This document shows, in pieces, positions 54,579 through 64,000 of a DNA stretch of 64,000 nucleotides (within the stretch, counting starts at the first letter, position 1; each line of letters begins with the position of its first letter). The DNA is from Isoetes taiwanensis. Lineage: Eukaryota > Streptophyta > Lycopodiopsida > Isoetales > Isoetaceae. Under the pieces are notes generated by a model. That model was not told the origin of the DNA. It saw nothing but the letters and a program-made list of their open reading frames with translations, and made no database searches. The stretch spans positions 2,666,754 through 2,730,753 of the forward strand of contig JAJEKV010000051.1 in the NCBI GenBank assembly GCA_021234155.1, in the 5' to 3' direction. A program made the position numbers and the translations under genes.

Positions 54579-55045
54579 GGCGCGGGATAGTCTTACCCTG
54601 GTTTGGGTTATCCTGCCCTCTGGGATCCCCAAATGGGATCCCCTCCTCCGGGATCCCCACGCGAGATCCCCTCCTCCGGGATCCCACAGTTAACTGCGCA
54701 GTTAATGCCTTACTGTGCAGTTTTGGCTGTTTTTTTGACCGGATCGGAGCGAGGCTAGTGCAGTGGCGCTCGTTCTGCTTCCTCCTCTACATCTACGTGA
54801 TCCCCTTGCCCTCCCAATTCCGACCAGCTACGAACCGATGCAATGCGATGCGATTCGGTGCCGGATCGAGGGAGAAAATCCCACAACAAGTTTGCCCCAA
54901 AAATCCCTATAAGGGCCAGAATTTTTGCGCAGTAACTGCGCAGTAACCGGGGATCCCGTCCTCCGGGATCACACCTCTTGGGTATCCCGTCCTCCGGTAT
55001 CACCCCTCCGGGATCCCCCAAACCAGGGTAAGACTATCCTGCGCC
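54579..55045. mobile_element. Mutator-type MITE, 467 bp, with GGGATCCC-rich subterminal repeats
   Basis: The inverted termini GGCGCGGGATAGTCTTACCC and its complement (right end GGGTAAGACTATCCTGCGCC) extend about 29 bp with one mismatch. The 9-bp duplication TATATTGTA flanks both ends (54570-54578 and 55046-55054), as for Mutator-like elements. Subterminal regions carry repeated CTCCGGGATCCC words on both sides. Pairs of AACTGCGCAGTTA-like palindromes sit at 54692 and 54930. No transposase. Confidence 0.9.
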
Positions 55046-55397
55046 TATATTGTAGGTGTGAATGTGCAAATCCCAGTTCCAAGTGCAAAAGTAACTTTGC
55101 TACAAATGGAAAAGAAATTTATCCCATTGCAACTTGACACTATGATACCACTGAAATGAACAAATGATGTGCTAGCTATACTCGCCACCCAACCATGAGC
55201 TCAGCACAGATATTGAATGCCCCCAGAGCTCTCCCCAAGCATCTTTATAGCTAGCAAATCCTAGCCCTAAAATGAATGGGTCATCTTTGGCCATGCCTCC
55301 AAATACGGACACCCCCTTCTATGGGAAAGCCATAGTGTTGGGCCACTGCCAAAAAGGCTGCCCGATGCCTTTCATGGACTGCCACGTCCTATGTATA

Positions 55398-55610
55398 TCA
55401 TATTCGTCGGAATAAGTTGAGCGCCCTGTCAATATGGCCATGGTGGCCATATGCGACAATTATTGTATTCCATGGTACTATATCCTGAACTGGCATTTCT
55501 TCAAAAAATTGAAGAGCTGCTGTAAACTGTCCATGTTGACAAAAGGCCATGAGCATGGTAATGGCATCGATTCGAGCCATTGGATCGTCATTCTGGGAAG
55601 TGACGAGCAC
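55398..55610 (-). pseudogene. PLS-type PPR protein fragment
   Basis: About 60 residues cover two PPR helical repeats: TMLMAFCQHGQFTAALQFFE, then EMPVQDIVPWNTIIVAYG and HHGHIDRALNLF. This is the pattern of plant pentatricopeptide proteins that bind organelle RNA in mitochondria or chloroplasts. Neither side continues as PPR: the sequence stops after FRRI, and upstream DNA has no repeat. It is an isolated fragment, not a gene of the usual several hundred residues. Confidence 0.75.
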
Positions 55611-55730
55611 TATATCTGTGCTTTCTTTTCAGTTAGCCAGTTATCAGCGTCTTCTCACCGTCTTCTCACAGTAACATTCCTTATTGCTCTATGGTTCCCT
55701 CCATTTTCGATCCTTTCTGCAGCCCTATGA

Positions 55731-58150
55731 TGATTAAATCCTCTTCCTGCGACTCCAGGATGATTTTTTACTGGACTTTACACGATGATCCAATCTTCTT
55801 CTTGCAATTCCACAATGATCTTTTTACTGGGCTTTATATGCTTTTGCAGATATGCTTTTTTCTAGGCGCTTTTCCATTGCAAATTTGCATTGATTAAGCA
55901 TGCCATGATGGGTGTAGACCTACAAATCTATACTTGGAGATGAGTTGTGCGGGGCTTTTTTCATGTTGGCTTTCGTCTGGTTGTTTGGAATGGTGATGTT
56001 TCGCGCAGTGCAAATCATTGCTTGCAGTGCGTTCGTGCATGCGTTATTCTAACTGTTAGATTTAGATTCATGCAGTCTTAGATCGGTAAATCATTGCTTA
56101 CAGCTGCATTCGTGCATGCCTTTTTCTAACTTCTTATTATAGGAGTGACTATATCTGGCCATGAAAATTAGAAACCTTGCAGAAAATCTGTTCATTCCAC
56201 TCTGAGATATTAGTTTTGGTCTTCCTGCAATTTGAAATCTTACTACTGGGGTTCAATTTTGTAGGAAATTACTTGTTTGTAAACCAATAGGGAAAAGCAT
56301 ATCTCTGTTTGCATCTTGTACGTATGGTACAGCAACATCATGTAACTCTGGGTTGGATTTAGAATTTGAGATTCATGCATTATCTACTATTGGATCTGGA
56401 TTTAGGTATTCTGTTGCAGGATTTGGATTGGGCAGCGCATTACGCATGCAGGATGCAACAACATCCAGTAATATTTCTATTTCTACATCCTAATGTACTT
56501 TTGAATTGCGAAGTTGGCATCTTCCTCTGGGCATCATCTATTCCCTCTTTGTTTTTTCATGGTTTCACCAGTCCACCAGTTTGATGCTTTTTTGAGTAGG
56601 GTTCTTAGGTGTTTTATGGTAGGGCTCAGGCGTAGCTTAGGTGTTCTTAGGTGTTTTATGGTTTTCTGGTTGGTTTGTTGGGTTTGTCTCCGCTGTGTTC
56701 TGGTTTGATTTTGCCATCCTGCTAGTCTTATTTTTTAATTTGACGTTCAGTTTGATGGTCTAGGGGGCATTTTGTATGGATAAGGTCAGTTTTTTGGGGT
56801 CTTTTTTCGGGGGCCTTGTTCGATTGTTTCTTTTTCGCTTTGGTTGTCTATGGGTGTTGCTTTTGTTGGTTCCGTTGTTTGTCTTTTCATGATGATGTTT
56901 TTTTTGGTATTTTTCTTGTAGTTTGTTTTTTTTTCTGTATTTGTTCATGTGGTTCTCACCTCCCCTTTTTTTCTTTCAGTGACAATGTGTGCTCAATCTA
57001 CTCTTCGGAGCCTTACCCTGCCCACCGCTGATCACGAACATGCCCCCTTAGCCTAATATCCCTCCAAGATTATAATTTTTATCTTTCCAACCTTAGATCT
57101 TCACTTATTCTTCACTTATTTAGCAGGCTTGCCTAACTTCCTTACAACAATTCTTGTAATTCTAGCTTGTCCACGTAGGTGTCCACATCACCACAACTTA
57201 ATACAATCCGTTAAATTGACTGATTTTCCAATCTACCGCTAAGAAAATTCAAAAAACTCTTGAAACTTCCCCAGTCTATTCCGTCGATGCGTCCTTCATA
57301 ATGCAACGATGCTCCCCTGCACTCCGTATCTATTTTATTTTTTCGTATGTGTGTTTCAATGGCAGTAGCGCATCTTGCTTCAAGGGCCCATGCATACAAG
57401 TTAGTGATTTTTGCACCTTTTTTCTACCCTTTGTTGGACGTCTTTGTTGATATCTGGAAGGTCGAGAAACCGTGATTCGTTTCTTACCTGTCGGTATTGG
57501 CCTTGAAGGGTTTGTTAATTGCCTTGGAAGTTTTGCTGTAGATGAATCCCTTAGTACGCACCATCTTTGTGGGTTTTCAATTGGTGATGGTGTTAGCATG
57601 GCTGCAACCCTTTCCTTCTTTCGGTTTTCTCATTTTGTTCATACTTTAGAGGTTAATCAAGTTCCAACAACAGCTTGCCTCATGATTGCTGTTATTCTGG
57701 TTGCATTTGACATCACTTTGCAAATCAATTTTTCTTGATTTTCGACAGATTTGTTTTGTGGGTTTTTGTAAATCGCAAGTCTTGGGGACCCTTGGCTATG
57801 ATGATTGCATTTCTTGGCAAGTGTATACCCTCTAGCTTCTCATCTAGTTCATGAAGCTATTCCAGGGAAGCGGTACAGCAAATATATTGAATCAGTACAA
57901 GTAGCTTTTGGTTGGTGCTTTTAAACGTAATTGATTTAGGATCATATGGTGTCAATCATACATGAAAATGGCTAGGATTCAGATTTGAGTGCATAAAAGC
58001 TGTTGTATTTTTTTAATAGAATAGGTTGATGCTTCCCCACATGCAACTTGGCTGTATCTGTCTTATAAATAGATGATATTTATTGATAAGAAGGCAAGAA
58101 TAGTCCTTGCTGTGGCTACAAAATCAGAAAATTTTCTCTTATTGTGGAAT
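55731..58150. other. T-rich non-coding DNA without recognised genes
   Basis: Long T-rich stretches (56500-57000) look like introns or UTR. An 88-codon plus-strand frame at 57472-57738 (FLPVGIGLEGFVNCLGSFAV) is hydrophobic at its end, but has no recognised family and no support beyond being open. Confidence 0.4.
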
Positions 58151-58175
58151 GGATGGAATAGGTATTCTTCTGTAA

Positions 58176-58958
58176 CTAGAGATGACGGTTCAGCCTAGAC
58201 ATGCGTCTGTTAGAATTTTTCTTTGGCTTTTTGCTGATATGTATTGATGACGTGCCTGCTGCTGACTCGGCAAATACTTTCGTAACACTCCCACTTGTTT
58301 CTAGATCAACAGCTTTGTCTATGAAACTGTCTATGAAACTGTCATCCTCTATGCTTATCATTTTAAGGGCTGATCTGTGACACTCAAATGTATCTCTAGC
58401 TAAAGCATTAGTAAATGTATCAGCCACCATCTCTTGTACTAATGAACTCTAATTCAAGAGTTCCTTCAGCTACTCTCTCTCTAATGAAATGGTACTGGGT
58501 CTCCATATGCTTAGTTCCATGATACTTTGGATTTCTTGCTAAGGCAATTGAACCTTGATTATCAGAATAAATTAGAGTTGGCTGCTCCACACATTCTTGT
58601 TGCAGACCTGCTAAGAGTTTTCTGAGCCACAAAGCTTCTTTGGCTGAATGTGTTGCCCCAGTATATTCTGATTCAGTGCTAGAGATGCCACTATGTTTTG
58701 TCACTTGGAACTCCATGAAATGGCCCCACTTCCTAGGCTGAAACAATATCGCCCAATCTGCATTAGTGAATCCTTCAAGTTTGGGCATGCCGTCTCCTTG
58801 GAAACATAAGGCAAAGCAGGTTGTTTCCTTACGGTAGCGTAATATCCGCTCCTTAAGTAGACTGGGGAAAACATTTCACTCCAATACTGTTTTTCCAGTT
58901 TCGAGATCACTTCCGTTTCATTGACACCTATAACTTCTAATGCCCTGCTTTCATTCAT
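58176..58958 (-). pseudogene. Ty1/Copia RNase H remnant
   Basis: The segments MPKLEGFTNADWA, LGSGAISWSSK (in another frame), SSTESEYTGATHSAKEALWL, IYSDNQGSIALARNPKYHGT, HFIRERVAEGTLELEF and ADTFTNALARDTFE are the RNase H end of a Copia polyprotein. At least two frameshifts are present. No LTR, integrase or RT is found beside it, so it is a 3' coding remnant. Confidence 0.88.
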
Positions 58959-60085
58959 TCTTAGCTCTTTTGACAGATCTGTGGCTCAATGGATCTATAT
59001 AAAAGGTTTCGGCCTCATCAAGAAGGAAGATTCGTGCTTCTACATTTTCAGAAGATTCTGCAAATTTTGGTAGCTGTATCAATCTAAGCTACTTAGACGA
59101 TCTCCTATTCTTCTCAAGCTTTTCAGTTTATTAGACTATTTGGATCTTATCCATAAACTATTATAACATTGCTATTTATTGCTAATATTCTCATATTTTG
59201 TATGGGCTTATTCCTAAGTCCAATTGCTTTTAGGAAATGCTGCTGACATCCTCTATCATGCACATTAACTGTTTTGTACTTATTTTCCATAATTAATGAT
59301 TAAAAAGCTTCATTCCCCTCCCCCACCCACCCACCCACCAACATCTGCTTCGGTCAATTCCTTGGCAGTATTATCATCCTAATATCTAAACCGAGCAAGC
59401 CAATCTAGACTAGTACCTCTTTTCCCAAAGCCTAAATAATTTGAAGACCATTATTTACTCACTAAAATCATTATAAATTAAAAGTAATTCATCTGCTACA
59501 ATCATCAATTTGAATTATGTGCAGTTACATAGACTATGAACTCTATGTACCATTGTATGAACATTATGCCCAGAACTTGGCATAGATACAATTAAGACAA
59601 AAGGATCTTACCATATGTATCAGTAATCTAAGATAGTTGTCTTACTAAATCACTTTGAATACGTAGACCATCAATATTGCAGCCTGTATTCCAATGGACA
59701 GATAGCTCCAAACCATTGTCGTTGTCTCGATATTCCACATCCTTCAAGCTAAAGCCAACTCTAACAGCAAAATAAACACAATTGGAGGAGAGAACTCGTA
59801 CCTGCAGCCAACCAATACACAATTAGCATGATAATGGTAAATGTGCAAGGGCCAAAAGGTACATTGAACCATCATTCAATTAAATTGGGATTATGTCTTG
59901 ATTTTGGGACAAATTTCATATTGCAAGTTTTTTAGTAAATTGATAAAAGTCACTATACGTTAACATATAATCACACACCTTAATATAAATTCACACCTTG
60001 ACTTCAAATTACAAAATCCATATATCATGAAACTCAAGTAGTACACAACTTTTATTAACTGTGATTGATACATAGTAACTGTTTC
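58959..60085. other. AT-rich DNA between the Copia remnant and transposase copy 3
   Basis: It contains a CCCA microsatellite (about 59317-59339). A 64-codon minus-strand frame at 59628-59822 (FSLKDVEYRDNDNGLELSVH) starts after a CTGCAG and ends near a GTAAGA, so it could be an exon, but I do not recognise it. No copy of the small-protein gene was found here. Confidence 0.4.
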
Positions 60086-63067
60086 TCATTTTTCCACCAG
60101 CATCCCCAAGGATATGAGGACCTTATTCCTTACATCCTGAGGTATTGTAACTCTCGTTGTTTTACTAGGAATAGTTTTTGGAGTCCACGAGTACAATACG
60201 GTTTTAATGTCTAGCCAAAGATCAGGATCACTAGGATTTCTCCTCCACCTCTTTGTCCAACAATCTGAATATCTTTCTTTATTGGTGACATTACTCAACT
60301 GATGTACTGGACACCACCATTCCACGCGCACCTTATTGAAGTTAACATCACCTTCTTCTTTGCAAATATCCGAGATAGTGTATCCCAACCACACTGGATA
60401 GGTCTCTAGATCTGCTGGTTTTACTACAACAAATTGGTGGCACTCCACGTCAGTAGAAGGTTCATAACAATCCATGCCTAGATATTTTGGCCTATCCTTC
60501 TTAGGACCAACATAGTGTTTATCAGATTGAGGAGGAGCATATGCCTTCACAATGGTGCTAATGGTACCATCATCTTCGTTAGCACCAGCTAATGTTTTCC
60601 ACTTACTTTTAGGGAACCACCCTTCTTTCAGCTCTTCTGAGGATGTGTCTACCTCATCCAACAAGTTGATCACCTTCTTCCAATAATCTATCAATGCACG
60701 ATTAGTCTCATCTGAATTAGTTTGCCAATGCTTAATGTAGTCATTGATGCCATCCTTAGTCAATCCCAATTGCTTGACTTCTTGGTTGGTTTTAGAGCTT
60801 TTGGTTGACCAGAGGTATCATAGGCTTGCCATTTGCATCCCCTTGTGCCAAATTCTCGCCCCACCTCTCCACTTCTCCTCTGAAGGTCTCATTTTCCATT
60901 GCATGATTGGAATCCCTTCTCTCACCCAAAAAGTGAATTGAAGAGGTCTAGAATGACCTTCCATGTCGAGAGCATAACCATCCACAAAACTCTTCCAATC
61001 AGGTACTTCTTCTATGATAGATCCTATAGGAGATGGATTTGTACATCCATGAAATATTTCCAATAGCACGGGAAAGTTGGTAAGCTTTCATTGTCTCAAT
61101 ACATGACTATATTTTCCAAACAATGCGTCCACATCCTCATGAGTATGTCCGGGCATTAGGAGCCCCAAATTGACTCTTTCAAAAATACCCACAATTTTTA
61201 AGTAGGATAGGAAAGAAAACATCCACTGTTCTTATTTTGACCAAAGACAATTATCTAGTTGCAAGAGGAGCTTTCTGGGCAGATCTCGAGGTTTAGCACG
61301 AGATGTTGAAGCTCCAACATGTTCATTAGGTCCATTCCTCCTAAACCTTGCCTTGCTAAACTTTTCAATACTATTAGGGGTTCCATCCAACAATGCACTA
61401 TGTAGTGCCTGGCTAGCTGTAGGATCCTGGAGGTGACCATTGTAACCCTTCTCATAGTTTCTTAAACACCTCGTAATACTCCCAATGTGAAAATCTGGAC
61501 CATCACTCCACAACTCTAAACTGAAATGGCCATAGTAGGTCTGAGACTGCCCATGCAATATTGCCTCAGTCATTGAAATCTGCAAAGGGATGATCTTCCA
61601 CATGACTTAGGAATGTACTTGAATTGTGGAAGGCAAGTCTTCTGTTGGTCCATTTTATCATGTATGATACATAGATAGTTATTAGGTTCCATTGCAGATA
61701 AGGTCCTCCACATCCAATAAGTTGATCTACATGATAGTTGATCTGTCATATGGTCCTTCATATGTTCCCTTATCTTTGCCCTTAGACTTGGTTGCACAGT
61801 CTTATCTAGTGTCTCCTTCAGCTTAGCACATAAATTGCACTTGGCAAAGTTGTTTGAAGTTGCTATGGTCACATGCTTGAAATGCTTATTCCATAGCCTA
61901 CTAAAACTGGGCTGGGATATAGAGGCCACTCCAAGTTCCCGAAGCAATGCATTTATTTCCTCTAATATGCTCTTCTGGGTACAATGGGATGGCAATCTCT
62001 TTTCAACAATAACTCTACCCTGTTCATCCTTCTTACTCTTATGTGGCATGTTTTCTGCATTGAAATCCACATATCTTTCAAATATTTCCTTTGCAGCTAT
62101 AGTTCTTGAGGTAGGCCTTACCAGGCCAGTGTTCCCATGCAATGCAATTTTACTACCATTTTCATGTCTCTTTTGCCAGTTGTGCCAAGAAGAGGTTGGA
62201 ATTCCATGTATAGCCATCCATGCTTTTGAACATATCCACTTTCCATTCAATGGGAATCTCTTCTTCTTTGATCTTTCATCCTGAATTACATATCCAAATA
62301 TGGTGTACATGAAATTCCTCCTGCTATCACACTTGTGTTCCTGATATGTAGCTCTTGCTACCACCATCTCCTCTATTGTGAACATTCTACACTGGGAGGC
62401 CCAACAACATTCACTTCCTCTAACCTTCATCGTATTTCAGGAGAACAATCATAATCTGACTTGCATCTTTTGGTGGGATAATGTTTGAAAGTTGGAAGTG
62501 GCCTCTTGCTACACTGTGTGAACATTATTGACAATGGTTCTACATCTATAGGAAACATGTAGTTCCCCTCCAGTTGAATACTGTCCCTAGGCCATGCAAC
62601 AATAGTTGGAACCTCTAGTTGCTTCACACAAGCAAGGCATTCTTGTTTGCCCTGAACCCTTTTCCTTCCAATTGTCATATAATTTTGAGATTGCCACACC
62701 TAACCTGTCCTCCCCTAATCTTTCATCATTCACTGCATTGATAGGATCTGCTAGAACAATAATCCCTTCTCCTACTGCCTCTCTGTATGCAGGATCTTGA
62801 CCTTTTTGTTTTTCCAATCGACCCGAGTATAAAGTACAATTTCCTTTCCTTTGGCATCATCCTTTTCATTTCTGGTCTTTTCCTTTCCTTTGCCATCATC
62901 AACATCATTTGGAGTCTTTTCCTTTCCTTTGCCATCATCAACATCATTTGAGGTATTTTCTTTTCCTTGGGCATCATGTTCATTAGTTGGGGATTTTTCC
63001 TTGCCTTGATCAGCATCATTGGGGGCTTTTTTTTTAGCATTTTGCATGCCATTGACCTAAAATGCAT
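60086..63067 (-). pseudogene. DUF7869-type transposase-like protein, copy 3 (distant, frameshifted)
   Basis: The most complete copy. N-terminal charged repeats (62772-63047, GKGKEKTPNDVDD units), then EGIIVLADPINAV (62587-62817), a Cys segment (ECLACVKQ, 62427-62699), and 62430-61570 with CSRRNF-like, HGNTGLVRPTSRT, PHKSKKDEQGR, FAKCNLCAKLKETLDKT, LSCRSTYWMWR and IIHDKMDQQKT. Next come YGHFSLELW and LLLQLDNCLWSK with an in-frame TAA just after it (61233), FSFLSYLKIVGIF, and GHTHEDVDALFG (about 61125-61160). The C-terminal ORF 60086-60769 has HYVGPKKDRPKYLG, VRVEWWCPVHQL and SDCWTKRWRRNPSDPD. The CNLC motif is intact here, unlike copy 1. At least five breaks. Confidence 0.75.
62850..63010 (-). 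repeat. 42-bp coding repeats in the transposase N-terminus
   Basis: The repeats encode NDVDDGKGKEKTP-type units, about four with variation. The strongest pair is at 62880-62963 (plus-strand word TTTCCTTTGCCATCATCAAC). Confidence 0.75.
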
Positions 63068-64000
63068 AAAACATATAGTAAGTTAGCATATCCAAATGAC
63101 CTCTCCCTAACATGTTCATAAATGAAAGCCTCATATGTCTTATTCTATTTGATCATTCTATTTATATATTGGGATTGCCCAAGTTATTTTCCTCAACATT
63201 ATATATTAATAAAACCCTCTAACTTATAACCTTCTAACTTGTATCCTATAATAACCTTAGAAACAACTTTTAAGGTTATTATAGGTTAGCAGTTTTAAGG
63301 TTAAGAAGTTTATTATAGGTTATTATAGGTTAGAAATTTTAAGGTCTAACCTTAACTTTAGAAGTTCTAAATTCTAATTCTAATAAACTTCCACGTTTTT
63401 AGTTTTGTATTTGGAATTCAGTGGTATTTGTATTTAGTTTTTTAGTTAGGGTTAAGTATAACCCTAACTGCTAAATTCTAATTCAAACTTAACTATTAAC
63501 TTATAACTAGCATATAAACTTATAACTTTTAAACTCGCGGTCCTTAAAACTATTAACCCTTGCAATAAATTTTTGCGGAAGTTATAATGGCGCGGTACGA
63601 AATTTTAAAAGCAGTTATTATTTCAAGTTAGCATTCCTTTTCGAACTTTTCTCTCACACTTTCGAACTTCCAGGCGCTTCTGCTTCCAATTTTCGAGCAT
63701 TCCATCCAGGCGTTTCTGCTTCCAATTCGGCTTCCAATTTCTCGGCTTTCTCGGCTTTCTCGGCTTCTATCTGCTTCAATCTGCTTCTTTCTCGGCTTTC
63801 AATCTATTTTTCGGCTTTAAACTGCTTTTTTCTGCGCTTTTGAGCTTTTTGGCTCTTTACAATCTCTGTGGCTTTTCGGCTTCTACAATCTTCTGCTTTT
63901 GGGTTTTCGGCTCATAGGTTATTCGTCTCGAAGGTTTCTACAAAGCTTTCGGCTCAAAGGTTTCGGCTCTACAATAACAAAATTTTCTGGTTTTTTGGTT
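63068..64000. other. AT-rich upstream region of copy 3, then pyrimidine-rich repeats
   Basis: 63180-63520 holds repeated AACCTTA, TTATAGG and CTAACT words, including the hairpin at 63245-63285. From 63660 to 64000 short CGGCTTT, CTGCTTC and CCAATTT words recur (for example TTCTGCTTCCAATTTTCGAG and TTTCTGCTTCCAATTCGGC). No gene is recognised. Confidence 0.5.
63245..63285. repeat. Perfect 15-bp stem inverted repeat
   Basis: CCTATAATAACCTTA (63245-63259) and its exact complement TAAGGTTATTATAGG (63271-63285) flank an 11-nt loop, about 180 bp upstream of transposase copy 3. The same TTATTATAGG word recurs at 63309-63330. Confidence 0.85.

Overview
This window is nuclear DNA of a land plant. The one apparently intact host gene is an intron-bearing clade A protein phosphatase 2C (8900-10972) of the ABA-signalling type, with the tryptophan that docks PYR/PYL receptors. 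A PLS-type PPR fragment and a SERK-like receptor-kinase fragment also fit a land plant. The density of nested transposons and the many copies of an uncommon transposase family suggest a large, TE-rich genome, perhaps of a seed-free plant (fern, lycophyte or bryophyte). The species cannot be named from this sequence.

Layout. 1-6.8 kb: remains of a DNA element encoding a transposase-like protein with DUF7869-type motifs, a convergent 80-residue gene, a degraded LINE (A), a second copy of the 80-residue gene module and an L1-type reverse transcriptase scrap. 7.8-11 kb: the PP2C gene with its 5' UTR intron and upstream ORFs. 12.2-39.6 kb: a tandem segmental duplication. Unit 1 (12.2-16.0 kb) is compact. 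Unit 2 (16.0-39.6 kb) is the same sequence swollen by insertions: LINE B, which is split by a complete Ty3/Gypsy LTR retrotransposon (TSD GGCAC); a Helitron carrying a 1.3-kb polypurine tract; a hAT-type MITE made of TACG-like repeats (8-bp TSD); a LINE copy carrying only ORF1 (TSD TCAAA); and a block with long inverted repeats holding captured gene fragments. Unit 1 preserves the empty sites, so several insertion borders can be read to the base.

40-45.5 kb: a second copy of the transposase element, again with the small gene convergent and downstream, plus minisatellites. 45.6-51.4 kb: a long hairpin, GGCGCC-palindrome arrays and a decayed spliced gene with a ParB-like motif. 51.4-60 kb: mostly AT-rich non-coding DNA with one hypothetical ORF, a Mutator-type MITE (9-bp TSD), a PPR fragment and a Copia RNase H remnant. 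60-63 kb: a third, more distant copy of the transposase, also broken.

The most interesting item is the recurrent arrangement of the transposase-like gene with a small convergent gene that has its own conserved TATA promoter. It occurs twice as a pair and once as the small gene alone, and looks like a two-gene DNA transposon family. Most transposon ORFs carry frameshifts. Some of these may be assembly or base-calling errors, because near-identical repeats differ mainly in small clustered patches.
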